A DNA stretch of 64,000 nt from Planctomycetota bacterium (GCA_016873165.1 VGXV01000005.1:1-64000); one strand, 5' to 3'; positions 1 to 10,900 are shown, numbered from the stretch's first letter. A program made the numbers and translations. The notes: a model not told the origin generated them from the sequence alone.

Positions 1-53
1 ACCGACTACTTCAAAATGCTGTCCAAGTGGAACCGGTACCATTTAATAAAATA

Positions 54-1022
54 TCACGAAAAATCAGAGGTCGAAAACATGGTAACCACAATATGTTGGG
101 GCCACCTTAGTAAAGTGAATACCCCAGTTTCATTTATTTCCGCATCAGTACCTATGTTTTCATCATTAAGCAATTGGTCCATATATTCAGTATCAGGAAC
201 TGCCCTATTGGCCCTTGCCGCCTGCAATTCCTGATCTGTCATGTATTTCCCTTCGAAAGAGGGATTATTTTTAATATCTTCCGAAAATTTTCTGATGCCA
301 TGATTCTCAAGAAAATAGTCCGGCGTTACAAGAGTTATATCGTCATTGGGTATAGGACGATCCGGATATACTCTCGTTTCCCCGATATGCTTTCCGTAAG
401 TTCCCACAGAATCGTTTTGCCGGATATGATTCATAATTGGCAAAGATTGGCGGATCGTGCCAACCCATTTCTCAATAGTACTCTCCGTGACGCCCGGCGC
501 GTTAAAAGTATTGGTTTCTACCTGATTTTTAGCCCCGACAATTTGCGCAAGATTCCCTCCAAGCGAGTGTCCGGTTAACGAAATTTTGTCTTTCCCGAAT
601 TCTTGTGTTACTGAATTGTAAAAGTCGAAGGATTGTTTGATCTGAGAGTCGTAATTTGAATTCTTTATATCGAGACCTAATTGTATATCTGCAACAGCAT
701 CTTTAAGATCATCGGTTCCTCTGTATGAAATAATAATTTGGCCTGTTGTTGTATTTCGAAAAGCCGCTGCCTGAAAACCATCTGTTCCTATTTTAATTTT
801 ATCATCTTCCAGTAGTTCATATCCTGCCGGTGCTTTAAAATCTTTTTTGTCAATATCATAGACAGCGTCAGAAAGAGCCGCCATATCCGCAACTTCCTTA
901 CGAGTATCTTTTTTTCCGGATACACCCCATGCAATGGCAATATTTTTTTTGTTTGCCATGCAGATAAAACTAAGAGACGTTAATAATACCGCAGCAAAAA
1001 ATATTTTTAGTATTCTTTCCAT
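54..1022 (-). CDS. Secreted class 3 lipase (alpha/beta hydrolase)
   Basis: Probable secreted lipase/esterase of the class 3 (fungal-lipase-like) family, hydrolysing carboxyl esters outside the cytoplasm. A signal peptide covers about residues 1-23. The SYRGTDD stretch (99-105) matches the usual oxyanion-hole region, GHSLGG puts the nucleophile at Ser153, and Asp204 (RQND) and His241 (ENHG) fit the rest of the triad by spacing. The length of 322 aa is normal for the family. The ATG at 1022 has an AGGAG site about nine bases upstream, so the start is well supported. It stands alone; the upstream side is a repeat-rich spacer. Family assignment is firm, but the substrate cannot be read from the sequence. 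Confidence 0.85.
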   Translation of the reverse strand: MERILKIFFAAVLLTSLSFICMANKKNIAIAWGVSGKKDTRKEVADMAALSDAVYDIDKKDFKAPAGYELLEDDKIKIGTDGFQAAAFRNTTTGQIIISYRGTDDLKDAVADIQLGLDIKNSNYDSQIKQSFDFYNSVTQEFGKDKISLTGHSLGGNLAQIVGAKNQVETNTFNAPGVTESTIEKWVGTIRQSLPIMNHIRQNDSVGTYGKHIGETRVYPDRPIPNDDITLVTPDYFLENHGIRKFSEDIKNNPSFEGKYMTDQELQAARANRAVPDTEYMDQLLNDENIGTDAEINETGVFTLLRWPQHIVVTMFSTSDFS

Positions 1023-1195
1023 TGCATATTCTCCTGTAAAAGGTGTTATTTTTAGTTCTCTATTGATAGTCCTGAACCTTCATGACAATCCCAATAAAAT
1101 ATATAGCATAATTTATGAAAAAAACACTAGGTAACTATTGAGCAATAAATGGCCACTGCCATTCCACTTATTCTCGTTTATTCTTGTTCCCAAGT

Positions 1196-1317
1196 GTAGA
1201 GACAGGTTTGAAACCTGTCTCTACATGGAAACACAATTGTGAAGGAAGCGCATGCTTCCTGTTATGAGAAGCGAAGCTTCTCAAGCAATTACGTTCCAAA
1301 GCAGGAGCTTTGGAACG
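1196..1317. repeat. Cluster of four intergenic palindromes
   Basis: The spacer between the lipase and the next gene holds four hairpins in a row: a 29-bp palindrome at 1196-1224 of the GTAGAGAC...GTCTCTAC type, GGAAGC/GCTTCC at 1243-1260, GAGAAGC/GCTTCTC at 1266-1282, and an 11-bp-arm hairpin at 1292-1317. They are dispersed-repeat material like that seen elsewhere in the window. An open frame on the minus strand over this stretch is a by-product of the repeats. Confidence 0.8.
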
Positions 1318-1488
1318 AGTCAATACGTTTTTAGTTTGGGAATGCTCCCTTTTTACGCAGAAACATAACCCTTCGACGGAGTTTACATTGAGCGTGTAAA
1401 TATGCTCAATGGTGACCTTTGGCACGATGATTGCTCTTTAATGGAGCAGTATTGAATGTATCTTTCACACTTTTTAGGAGGAATTATA

Positions 1489-1647
1489 ATGGGAAAGCAT
1501 AAAAAGATTTTTTCAGAATATTATAATGACAATGACAGAGAAGAACTCTACGACACGTTGGATGCCTTAAATGTTCTTATGGAAGGAGATAGGGAATTTA
1601 CCTACGATGACCTTCTGTCCGAAATGGATGAAATAAACAAACGTTAA
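1489..1647 (+). CDS. Small acidic protein of unknown function
   Basis: A 52-residue, charged, probably helical cytoplasmic protein. No family is recognised. The start at 1489 is preferred over an in-frame ATG at 1456 because it follows a strong AGGAGG site. The sequence is rich in Asp/Glu with amphipathic spacing (DREELYDTLDALNVLM, then FTYDDLLSEMDEINKR), which resembles small antitoxin-like or adaptor proteins, but nothing specific supports such a role. No partner gene is adjacent; 165 bases of non-coding DNA follow. The good ribosome-binding site and codon pattern make it likely real. Confidence 0.6.
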   Translation: MGKHKKIFSEYYNDNDREELYDTLDALNVLMEGDREFTYDDLLSEMDEINKR

Positions 1648-1812
1648 AAAGGACATGCTTGGCGGAATTTGCTATTTTCGTGATCAATGATTTTTGCCGG
1701 AATGCATCGAAGTGTTTAATAAATGAACATATTGCAGTAAATAACGAATATTCTGATTTAACAAATGGGAGTTAACGTGTTTCGAAACGCATAATTTGCG
1801 GGGTATGCAAAA

Positions 1813-2136
1813 TTATCTGAGTTTAATTTTCATTTTTCGATTGATTTCTGCTTCCTGTCGTAATTTATTTGTTTCGCTTCTTAACTCCCGTAAATCGTTA
1901 CGGATTTCCTGCCAACAATTTGAATAAGCGTAATTGGCATTCATGTGTTGAAATGCCTTTCTGGCAATAACTGTACGGTGTTTTGTTAAGTGTAGAAAAA
2001 TACTTTCCACCTTTGAAACACTATTGTGCAAAAAACATCCTTCGATAAAATAGGCGTGTTCCGGATAGACACTATTGACGGGTATTGTTAACGGCGGTAT
2101 TAATAATTTTTCATTGTCAAGTTCCGTCACCAACAC
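1813..2136 (-). CDS. Hypothetical protein with basic coiled-coil tail
   Basis: A 107-residue unknown protein. The first two thirds show no motif that I recognise; the last ~35 residues (from about NDLRELRSETNKLR) form a likely basic coiled coil. It would begin at a GTG inside a short tandem repeat and has no clear ribosome-binding site, so it may be the 3' remnant of a longer gene whose 5' end was replaced by the repeat at 2136-2177. No neighbour suggests a function. Confidence 0.35.
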   Translation of the reverse strand: MLVTELDNEKLLIPPLTIPVNSVYPEHAYFIEGCFLHNSVSKVESIFLHLTKHRTVIARKAFQHMNANYAYSNCWQEIRNDLRELRSETNKLRQEAEINRKMKIKLR

Positions 2137-2177
2137 ATATATGGGTCATATATGGGGTCAGGTCATATATGGGGTCA
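2136..2177. repeat. Short tandem repeat, TCATATATGGGGTCA type
   Basis: Three imperfect tandem units built on TCATATATGGGGTCA with a GGT spacer lie directly at the 5' end of the minus-strand gene ending at 1813. Sequences of the type TGGGGTCAGGTC are often found beside REP-associated (Y1) transposase genes in other bacteria, but no Y1 transposase is visible here, so this link is only suggestive. Confidence 0.6.
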
Positions 2178-2255
2178 CACCTTGATCAGTGACTTAATAA
2201 TATCAAGTCTTTTTTTTAAAGTAAGCTACGATTATCTTGGATTTATCGAATTAAA

Positions 2256-4775
2256 TTATCTTCTGTCATTTCCATTCAATTGCTGCTGTATTGACTTCAG
2301 CAAATTAATTGCGGCAGGGTCTTTTGTCTGCGTTAATCCTCTTTCCAACTGCTGTTGCGCTTTTTCATAGTATCCTTTGTTATAATAGGCGTTTGCAAGC
2401 TGGTAGTGGGCATTAATATCGTCATTTTGTAAATGTAAAATGCTTTGAAATATCTCTATTGATTCATCCCACATTTTATTTAGAAAGTAAAGATTACCAA
2501 TATTTTTAAGGATATTGAGATTATCCGGATAAATAGTTAATGCCTCTTTAAATTCACGTATTGCTTCATCGTAACGGCGCTCATTTATATATACAATTCC
2601 AAGATTATTACGGGCTTCCAAATGTTTTTGGTTGTACGATAATATCTCTTTGTATTGTAAAATGGCATCATTCACTGAATTTCCTTTTTTGAGATACGCA
2701 TTTGCAAGCAGGCAGCGGATTTCTGTGTTATTTGCCTGATATTCTAAAATTGTTTTAAACATTTCAATCGATGTATCCCAATCTTCTCTTGCATAGAGTT
2801 GATTTCCGATGTTTATGAGGACGTTTATGTTTTCCGGATAGGCTTGCAACGTCTGTTTAAATTCCTGAAATGCCAGGACATGCTGATTCCGCTTAAAATA
2901 CTCAATGCCAAGATTGTGATGTAATCCCGTATCTTCAGGATTATAATGCAAAGCGGCATTGTATTCGTCTATAGCATCCTTTTGTTGTCCTTTCTTTGAA
3001 TATAAAACACCAAGGTTTTTGTGCAAGTCAGGATTTTCGGGATTTTCCGATAATAAATACCGAAAGATTTCAATCGCTTCATCATGTTTATCTTGTTTCA
3101 TATACAATGAGCCTAATAGATACAATGTTGAAGGATTTTTCCCTCCGTTTTCAATGCACCAGATGAACTCCTTTTCTGCATTTTCGTACATATCTCTATT
3201 TGAATAAGCTATTCCCTTGTTGTAATGCGCGCTTATTAAAACAGGGTCCCCATGCAACGCTTTGTCAAACTCTTCAATTGCCATGTCATACTTGCCTTTT
3301 CGCAGGTAAAGATGGCCAAGATTATTGTGTGATTCCGGATATGACGGATTAACGGACAAAGCCGTCTGCACCGCAGATAGTGCCTCATCCACCTTTCCTT
3401 TTGCCAGAAGAAGAACACTGAGACTGTTATGAGCCCGGTAACTGTTCGGTTCACGCGAGATAATACCCGACCAGAAGGAATAATGATCCTTCCAGTCATT
3501 TGCTCTGGATTTCACCTGCCATGAAAATCCTGTCAGGATAATAACAATCAGAGAAATACGTAAAAAAACATTACTTAGGGAGGGATGTTGATGTGATGTG
3601 GAAATACGGGAAAGTAAGATGCCTCCTAAAAAGCAAAATCCAATCATGGGGAAATAGAGGTATCGTTCAGCCATAATATTGCCAATCGGGATAATATTTA
3701 TGACGGGAAGCAAGGCAAGAAAGAACCACAGAATTGCGAATAACAGTATTTTCGAATAAACCCGCAACCGGTAAATGACAATTGATAGAGTAATGATAAG
3801 GAAAGACGATAAAATAAATGGCAATTCGGCAAATGATCGTATTACGGGTACTACATAATCTGCATTGAGGTTCATTGGAAAAAAAAGGAGCTTAATATAC
3901 GAAGCCAGAACAGTTGTCATGGAAAGAAACTGAGACAAAGAATTTCCTAACTGATTTAAATTGTCATAGGATACAGGGTTCCTGAACCATAGAAATCTTG
4001 TGAATAGATAGAAGATGCTTATGAAAATATAGCCTCCATAGAGGGGCAGCCTTTTCTTTAATATGAGATAATGAGTATTCGTTTTTAATTTGCCTGTTTT
4101 AAATAATGTGTTAAGTAACAAATAATCGGCAAGCGCCAAAAGAAAGGGGAGGGTAATGGCCATTTCTTTTGAAAAAAGCGCAAAAAGGTACGATAAGAGA
4201 GAAAGGGGGGAATAATAATAGTATTTCCTGTGTGTGAATGTCTTAATAAAAAAAATAAAGGCGGCAATGCTGAAGGTAACAACGAAAAGATCCTCCCGGT
4301 AACTGATGGCATTTACCGCTTCGGATAAAAGGGGGTGACAGATAAAAATCAACGCGCCTGTGAACGAAGCAACTGTATTCTGTGATATCTGCCGGATTAG
4401 AAAAAACATTAGGATAGAATTCAATGTGTGGAAGATAACATTGGTAAGATGATATCCCATGGGATTCATGTGCCACAAGAGATAGTCTGCAAAATAAGAA
4501 AGGGTTACTACGGGGCGGTAACTGATTTCCCCGAAGGCGACAAAGTATTTGTGGGTAAACAGGTATGAAATGTTTTTCCAGTCACGTATGAAATAATTTT
4601 CAGAAACGGTGTATGAATCATCAAAAACAAATGTATTTAATAAGGTGTTAAGATAGACGCTGAAAGACAAAAATAGAAGAATAGGGATTATGTAAATGAA
4701 AGCGGTGCGTCTGCTTTTTCCGGTGTTATTGCGGTAGGTAACATCTATGACTTCATGATTTTTTTCTGGTTTCAT
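2256..4775 (-). CDS. Polytopic membrane protein with 11 TPR repeats
   Basis: A large inner-membrane protein of about 839 aa. The N-terminal half has roughly ten to twelve membrane helices and a GT-C/PMT-like architecture, with an acidic FDDSY motif in the first external loop and conserved RPV and N-rich loops. The C-terminal half holds eleven tandem tetratricopeptide repeats of 34 residues, for example NNLGHLYLRKGKYDMAIEEF. Such TPR-tailed GT-C-like proteins are commonly annotated as O-linked glycosyltransferases or as membrane scaffolds; transferase activity is not shown here. The start at 4775 is chosen over one at 4892 because AGGAAAG precedes it. It overlaps the upstream gene by 23 bases, so the two are probably cotranscribed. 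Confidence 0.75.
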   Translation of the reverse strand: MKPEKNHEVIDVTYRNNTGKSRRTAFIYIIPILLFLSFSVYLNTLLNTFVFDDSYTVSENYFIRDWKNISYLFTHKYFVAFGEISYRPVVTLSYFADYLLWHMNPMGYHLTNVIFHTLNSILMFFLIRQISQNTVASFTGALIFICHPLLSEAVNAISYREDLFVVTFSIAAFIFFIKTFTHRKYYYYSPLSLLSYLFALFSKEMAITLPFLLALADYLLLNTLFKTGKLKTNTHYLILKKRLPLYGGYIFISIFYLFTRFLWFRNPVSYDNLNQLGNSLSQFLSMTTVLASYIKLLFFPMNLNADYVVPVIRSFAELPFILSSFLIITLSIVIYRLRVYSKILLFAILWFFLALLPVINIIPIGNIMAERYLYFPMIGFCFLGGILLSRISTSHQHPSLSNVFLRISLIVIILTGFSWQVKSRANDWKDHYSFWSGIISREPNSYRAHNSLSVLLLAKGKVDEALSAVQTALSVNPSYPESHNNLGHLYLRKGKYDMAIEEFDKALHGDPVLISAHYNKGIAYSNRDMYENAEKEFIWCIENGGKNPSTLYLLGSLYMKQDKHDEAIEIFRYLLSENPENPDLHKNLGVLYSKKGQQKDAIDEYNAALHYNPEDTGLHHNLGIEYFKRNQHVLAFQEFKQTLQAYPENINVLINIGNQLYAREDWDTSIEMFKTILEYQANNTEIRCLLANAYLKKGNSVNDAILQYKEILSYNQKHLEARNNLGIVYINERRYDEAIREFKEALTIYPDNLNILKNIGNLYFLNKMWDESIEIFQSILHLQNDDINAHYQLANAYYNKGYYEKAQQQLERGLTQTKDPAAINLLKSIQQQLNGNDRR

Positions 4776-5085
4776 CTTTCCTGTACTGAATGTTGGAAGG
4801 AGAGTAACCTTTTGTCTGCAAAAAATGGAGGAGTTTTTTGCCTGCCTTTTGTTCTTTTGAATAATCAGGCATCCAGAATTTTGTGGTATCAACCCCGCTG
4901 ATGGTTTTGTTCCCCGAATTTATGATATATGTTTTTAGTAGGGAAGCCGCGTCGTGGTATTTGATGAGGATAATGCCGTCATTCGGGTCAAAATCGATTT
5001 CGATATTCATTCCCTCTTCGACATATATCTTTCCGGTTTTTTTTACTATTTCAACCAGTTCATCTAATTTGGCATCATTTAACAT
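4753..5085 (-). CDS. Small soluble protein upstream of the TPR membrane protein
   Basis: A protein of about 110 aa with no family that I recognise. It has mixed alpha/beta character: an N-terminal helix (LNDAKLDELVEIVKK), two beta strands (NIEIDFDPNDGIILIKY) and a basic tail. Its end overlaps the start of the TPR membrane protein, suggesting translational coupling. The start is uncertain. An in-frame TTG at 5190 and ATG at 5181 would extend it, but that extension looks unlike a protein N-terminus, and none of the candidates has a strong ribosome-binding site. Confidence 0.5.
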   Translation of the reverse strand: MLNDAKLDELVEIVKKTGKIYVEEGMNIEIDFDPNDGIILIKYHDAASLLKTYIINSGNKTISGVDTTKFWMPDYSKEQKAGKKLLHFLQTKGYSPSNIQYRKDETRKKS

Positions 5086-5273
5086 AACGAAGAAAGTGTA
5101 ATTATTCTGCTTTTGCTTGTCAATGAAATAGTGCGTATTCAAAAACGGGCAGAAAACGAAAACCTTTGAAGATGAATACATAAATCTCAAGCCATAAAAT
5201 CTGAAACAGACTCGTTGATGACAAATAGCTTCTTCTGTAGTACAATAATTATTTTCTCTACCGGAATAAAGTT

Positions 5274-6308
5274 ATGAATAAAGACAAACCCATAATAGAA
5301 GTCAACGATCTGAAGAAGGTATTCAAGATACATATTTCAGGTGATGGATTCGCGGGCAAGGTAAAATCCCTTTTTCAGAGAAAATACAAGCTTATTACCG
5401 CAGTGAATGCCATTAACTTCTCTGTGCGCAGGGGAGAATTTGTCGGGTATGTGGGAGAAAACGGAGCGGGAAAATCGACTACCATAAAGATGTTGACGGG
5501 TATTCTCGTGCCAACTTCAGGAACGGCAAAGATAAACGGAATGATTCCTTACGAAAACAGGAAAAAGAATGCGGAGAAGATAGGCGTTGTTTTCGGGCAA
5601 AGAACACAACTATGGTGGGATTTACCCGTCCGTGAATCATTTGATTTATTACGGATAATATTTCGTGTGTCCAGACCATTATATGACCGCCAGATGGAAA
5701 AGCTTGAAAAAGCCCTCGACCTGAAACCTCTTCTGGATATACCTGTCCGAAAACTTTCCTTAGGCCAAAGGATGCGGTGCGATATTACCGCTTCCCTTAT
5801 TCACAATCCGCCGGTGCTTTTTCTAGACGAACCGACAATTGGCCTTGATGTGCTTGCAAAGGAATCCATACGGAATTTTCTTGCGGAAATGAACAGGGAG
5901 GAAGGGACTACTATTATTCTTACGACACATGACATGAACGATATCGAACATCTCTGCAAACGGCTTATTATCCTCGATGAGGGAAGGATTATTTTCGATG
6001 ACGAAACTGCCGTATTGAAAAAGAATTTTATTCATGAAAAACAAATTGAGGTAGAATTTTATGAGGATGATACTGTTATTACGGAAGTACCGGGAATTAC
6101 CGTTATACGTGAAGAAGGGTGCAAGAAATGGTTAAAGCACGATAATAACATCTCCGGCATCGGCGACGTGATAAGCGTTCTTGCCACGCGTTTCAAAATA
6201 AAAGACATATCCGTAAAGGAACCGTCGGTGGAAAGTATTATAAGGAATATTTATGACAACCGCATTGCTTTGCCACCGGTGACTTATCAAAATTCATTGT
6301 CTGCATAA
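5274..6308 (+). CDS. ABC-2 type exporter, ATP-binding subunit
   Basis: ATPase of an ABC-2 type export system, on the cytoplasmic face of the inner membrane. Walker A is GENGAGKST (residues 61-69), the signature is LSLGQ (161-165), Walker B is VLFLDEP (181-187) and the H-loop His is at 219. About 100 further residues form the accessory C-terminal domain typical of this subgroup. The unusual WWDLPV after the Q-loop matches the COG4586 type. Two ABC-2 permease genes follow with 1 and 0 bases between genes, giving the standard COG4586/COG4587/COG3694 trio. The substrate is not predictable; relatives are annotated as multidrug or polysaccharide-type exporters. Confidence 0.9.
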   Translation: MNKDKPIIEVNDLKKVFKIHISGDGFAGKVKSLFQRKYKLITAVNAINFSVRRGEFVGYVGENGAGKSTTIKMLTGILVPTSGTAKINGMIPYENRKKNAEKIGVVFGQRTQLWWDLPVRESFDLLRIIFRVSRPLYDRQMEKLEKALDLKPLLDIPVRKLSLGQRMRCDITASLIHNPPVLFLDEPTIGLDVLAKESIRNFLAEMNREEGTTIILTTHDMNDIEHLCKRLIILDEGRIIFDDETAVLKKNFIHEKQIEVEFYEDDTVITEVPGITVIREEGCKKWLKHDNNISGIGDVISVLATRFKIKDISVKEPSVESIIRNIYDNRIALPPVTYQNSLSA

Positions 6309-6309
6309 A

Positions 6310-7110
6310 ATGAGCCCAAAGCTTTTTTTAAAATTTGTATCAATATCTTTCCGGAGACAGGCAGCCTATAAATTTGATTGTTTTGTAGGGATGCTCAACG
6401 GTTTTTTGTATGTCTTTATCTTTACCTCTTTATGGAAGGCATTATATGCGCAATTCGATGCAACCGTACATAACGGGTTTACATTAAACGCTATTATAAC
6501 GTATGCGGTGATGGTCATGGCGATCAGGATATCCTTCACGATGGATGATTCTGTGATCCACAAAAAAGTCTACGACGGTTCCATCGCAATGGAGCTCATT
6601 CGCCCGACACCATTTTTCTTTATGCATCTGGCGGAAAATGTCGGCCATTCCCTTTTTCACATTATGGCAAGAACATTGCCTATCATTGTGATCTCAATGT
6701 TTCTTTTTGATGTAACAATACCTTTGGAACCATTACGATTTGTGGTTTTCTTCTGTTCAGCGTTTGCCGGATACGTATTGCTCTTTATGCTGAACTTTGC
6801 TATGGGGTTATTGGCATTCTGGTTTGTGGAAATATTTCCTTTTATGCTCTTTAAGTATGCATTATTCACCTTCTTTTCCGGCGGGATAGTGCCGCCTGAC
6901 TTCTTTCCCGAATTTTTGAAGCAGGCAGTGCGATTTCTGCCCTTTCAGTATATGCTCTATGTTCCCACGACTATTCTTATCGGGAAGGTGTCGTTAGCAG
7001 ATGTTCCCGCCATTCTTGCCGCACAACTTATATGGATTTTCGTAATGAGTATTATTTGCATTGTTGCATGGAATTATGGAAAGAAAAAACTGATCATCCA
7101 GGGCGGATAG
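6310..7110 (+). CDS. ABC-2 type exporter permease 1
   Basis: Inner-membrane permease of the ABC-2 family, 266 aa, with about six predicted membrane helices. It fits the COG4587 position in the trio. The motif IAMELIRPTPFFFMHLAENVG after the second helix is the coupling segment typical of these permeases. The ATG is one base after the ATPase stop and the stop abuts the next ATG, so the three genes form one operon. It probably forms a heterodimeric channel with the next protein. Confidence 0.85.
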   Translation: MSPKLFLKFVSISFRRQAAYKFDCFVGMLNGFLYVFIFTSLWKALYAQFDATVHNGFTLNAIITYAVMVMAIRISFTMDDSVIHKKVYDGSIAMELIRPTPFFFMHLAENVGHSLFHIMARTLPIIVISMFLFDVTIPLEPLRFVVFFCSAFAGYVLLFMLNFAMGLLAFWFVEIFPFMLFKYALFTFFSGGIVPPDFFPEFLKQAVRFLPFQYMLYVPTTILIGKVSLADVPAILAAQLIWIFVMSIICIVAWNYGKKKLIIQGG

Positions 7111-7911
7111 ATGAAGACGGCAAAAATATATCTCACTCTTTTTATAATGTCGATCAAGGCCAGAATGGAATATAAGGCCAGTTTCTTTTTCTATGTATTT
7201 GCCATAGTGGTATTTTACATGGGGCAGATAGGTTTGTTGTTTGTATTGCTGAACCGTTTTCATCAAATAAAGGGATGGACAATGGGGGAAATTGCATTCT
7301 TGTATTCCCTCCAGGCGTTTACCTACGGATTTACCAATCTCATCTTCTCACAGTTGATTTATTTTGATCATATGGTGGTATCAGGCGAGTTTGACAGGGT
7401 ATTGGTGCGTCCCCTCAGTCCGCTCGGACAGATAATTTTTTCAAAATTTGAAGTGTCTGCGGTGGCACATCTCTTAATGGGATTTTCCGCATTTTATTTT
7501 GGTTCACATATTGCCGGCATTGTGTGGACACTGAAAAAAATACTCCTCTTTCCTGTTATTGTGGCAGGGGCAGTGGGCATTGCCTCTGCTATACGGTTAA
7601 TGGTAACGGCAGTGGCCTTCTGGACGCTAAGAAATCAGGCCCTGGTTCATACAGTTATATTTTCAACAAAGGAGTTTATTGTCTATCCGGTAAGTATCTA
7701 TAATATAGGGATTCAGTTCTTCCTAACGTTCGTGTTTCCCATAGCGTTTATCAACTTTTACCCCGCACATTTTTTTCTTGACCGCTCAGGGGAAAATCTT
7801 TTTCACCCGGCATTGGTAATGGGAACGCCGCTTGTGGGTTTTATAATGTTTGCAGTTGCAATCGTAACTTGGAGGGCAGGCATTAATCACTACCAGAGCA
7901 CCGGATCGTAA
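7111..7911 (+). CDS. ABC-2 type exporter permease 2
   Basis: Second ABC-2 permease, 266 aa with about six membrane helices, in the COG3694 position. The coupling segment reads GEFDRVLVRPLSPLGQ, parallel to the RPTP segment of its partner. The gene starts immediately after the stop of permease 1. The operon appears to end here: the next gene lies on the opposite strand after about 70 bases, and I saw no strong terminator hairpin between the two. Confidence 0.85.
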   Translation: MKTAKIYLTLFIMSIKARMEYKASFFFYVFAIVVFYMGQIGLLFVLLNRFHQIKGWTMGEIAFLYSLQAFTYGFTNLIFSQLIYFDHMVVSGEFDRVLVRPLSPLGQIIFSKFEVSAVAHLLMGFSAFYFGSHIAGIVWTLKKILLFPVIVAGAVGIASAIRLMVTAVAFWTLRNQALVHTVIFSTKEFIVYPVSIYNIGIQFFLTFVFPIAFINFYPAHFFLDRSGENLFHPALVMGTPLVGFIMFAVAIVTWRAGINHYQSTGS

Positions 7912-7981
7912 TTAAAGTATTTTAAAATAATGCTGGCAACCATGAAAATAGCAGAATCACCTGTCCATAAATAACGAATGC

Positions 7982-10900
7982 CTAATTGTTATACAAATCC
8001 TGTATCTCCTGGCTCGTAATCGCGGCATTATAGATGCGTACTTTATCGATAACACCCGAAAAGAAATTTTTCGGGGTAAAGTTTGTCGCGCCGATTTTTG
8101 CTGCAGTATCATTCACATTTGTTATTGTGGTATCACCGTTGGCGCTGACAAGGCTGCCGTTGAGATAGAGTGACATTCCATTTGTTGTATCGAACGTTAC
8201 CGCCACATGATACCATGTGCCGGGAACGAGTCCTGCAGGGTAATTTATCGGTGTTGCAGAGTTTCTCTGGAACATAAGATTTCCTGTTGAAGACACGAAA
8301 AACTGGTATGACTGATACGTTTTTCCAACGATTGCGAGCTTGCCAAGGTTGTTTATCTTTATCCATGCGGCAATGGTGAAGGCATCAGTTAGGTCGATAT
8401 CTCCTATATCTACATAATCATTAACGCCATCGAATTGGAGTCCTCCACCGATCTCATTTGCACCGGTCGTCCAGACAGCTTCGCCGTTAATAGAGCCGTC
8501 ATTCCCATTCCCCGATGAATCTACGGCAATAGTGCCTGATCCTTCCTCAAAGTTGTATGATCCCAATACGTTATTTGGGACTGATACAATCATATCCTGT
8601 ATTTCCTGGCCTGTGAGCGCCGAACGATAAATGCGGACTTCATCAATAACGCCCGAGAAGAAATTTTTCGGGGTAAAGTTTGTCGCGCCGATTTTTGTGA
8701 CAGTATCATTGACATTTGTTACCGTGGTATCGCCGTTTGTACTGACAAGGCTTCCGTTGAGATAGAGCGACATTCCGTTCGTTGTATCGAAGGTTACCGC
8801 CACGTGATACCATGTGCTGGGTATAAGCCCTGCGGCATAGTTTATGGGTGTAGTGGAGTTTCTCTGGAACATAAGATTTCCTGTTGATGACACGAAAAAC
8901 TGGTATGTCTGATACGTTTTTCCAACGATTGCAAGCTTGCCGAGGTTGTTTATCTTTATCCACGCAGCAATGGTGAAGGCATCGGCAAGGTCGATGTCTC
9001 CAATATCCACATAATCATTAACGCCATCGAACTGGAGCCCGCCGCCCATGCCATTTGCACCGCTGGTCCAGATGGCGCCGCCATTGATTGTGCCATCATT
9101 GCCGTTCCCCGATGAATCTCCCGCAATAGCGCCGGCGCCTTCTTCGAAGTTATAATATGCTTCCAGTGTGTCAAAATTCATGACATCAATGACATTATAG
9201 AGTGATTGCGGTCCGTCCATTCCGCACAGGGCATAGACGTTGTTGTTAACCACCGCTCCCCTTACCCCCTGACGGGCAATGCTCAGCGGACAATCATGAA
9301 GACTCCACTGATTGAGTTCCGGATCATATATCTCCACACTGTCATAGTACGGAGGACTCTCCACTTTGTCATTTCCCCCAAAGATAACCAGCTTCCCGTT
9401 TATCGCTACACACCCAAAATCGTATCGCGCAGAATTCATCGATGCCAGGGTTGTCCATGTATTGGCTGTGGGATCATACACCTCTGCTGAACTCAAAAAC
9501 CCCGCATCACCATGTCCCCCGCATACATATATCTTCCCGTTAATTACCGCTGCTCCGAAAAACGCCCTGTTGGCATTCATCGGCGATAACTGCGTCCACG
9601 TGTCTGATGCAGGATCATAGCGATACAATTCTTTCTCATCAATAAAACCACCCGAAGTAGTGGTAGATGCCCCTCCCATTACATAGAGTATTCCATTCAG
9701 TGCAACGGCAGATGCCCCTGACAATCCTTTCGGAAGAGGCGCTTTTGTCGTGTCCCATGTATTCGAGGCAATATCATACACCTCCAGTACATCAAGACGT
9801 GTCGGTGGCGTTGTAGGCACGTATCCTCCTGCCACATATATTTTTCCATCTATCGTGGCAGCGCAGGCATTTGATGCCGACGTGGGTTTTCCCACATCAT
9901 TGCCATTTACATCTGTAGTAGTAGAAAATGTATCGGTAAGCGTATCATAGATTTGCACAAAATCGGCATCCTCATTCACCACCTGCCCGGTGGATAAGAG
10001 CGTAATCGTAAAGCCACCGATTGCGTAAATCTTTCCGTTATGAACGGCAACTGCCGGACGATATACTGCGGTGGGCATTGCTCCCCGCGCATCCACACAC
10101 GATACCGTGAAGATTGGATTTGTAGAATTGCTTACGGAACTGTTTGTGGCGACTTCTACCCTTCCCGTTGAAGCCCCATCGGGCACCGTGCAGGTAATTT
10201 CAGTATCACTCCATGACGAGATTGCTGCTGCAATACCATTAAACGCAACACTTCCCTCAGTAACGTCAAAATGGCTTCCGGTAATCGTTACCGTTGCACC
10301 GATGCTGCCGAAAACGGGCGCTATTTTGGTAATAACAGGGGGGAGTGAACCGGGATAGTTCCGGTCCAGCGCATTATTTGCATTGATCCTGCCTCCCGTA
10401 ATGGTCTTCCCCGAAGGTATCGTTGCAGGACGATCAACGGTTGAAAACATAATATCCCGTACATCGGCATATGTTGCCGAGAGATAATATCCGAAAAGGA
10501 GTGAAGCAACTCCTGTTGTATACGCAACCGACATCGAGACCCCTCCGGCTGACGTATAGCTGTTATTTAACATGGTAGTCCGTATATTTTCCGTTGGGGC
10601 AAAAACATCAACGGTGGATGCCCCGAAACTACTGTAACTGACCATTGAGTCGTTAAAATTCGTGCCTGCCACGCTGATGACATTATCCTGCGGATAACTT
10701 GCCGGGTAATATGCTGATACGTCCGTATCCCTCGACAGATTTCCGGCTCCTCCTATAAAAAGGATATCGTTGACTTTGAGCTCATCAATGACATCGGAAA
10801 GCGCCTGTGAATAAGGCCCTCCGCCCCAACTATTATTAAGTACCCGTATATTGACATTATGGTTCTTTTTCATATCAATGGCATAATTTAAACATTCAAG

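Noticed and set aside
1168-1425. 85-residue frame on the minus strand
   Set aside because: It runs across four palindromes of dispersed-repeat type and has no protein-like features.
7985-9170. Near-identical 597-bp units as an inserted mobile element
   Set aside because: They are in frame, encode LamG domains and lack terminal repeats, so a gene-internal duplication is the better explanation.
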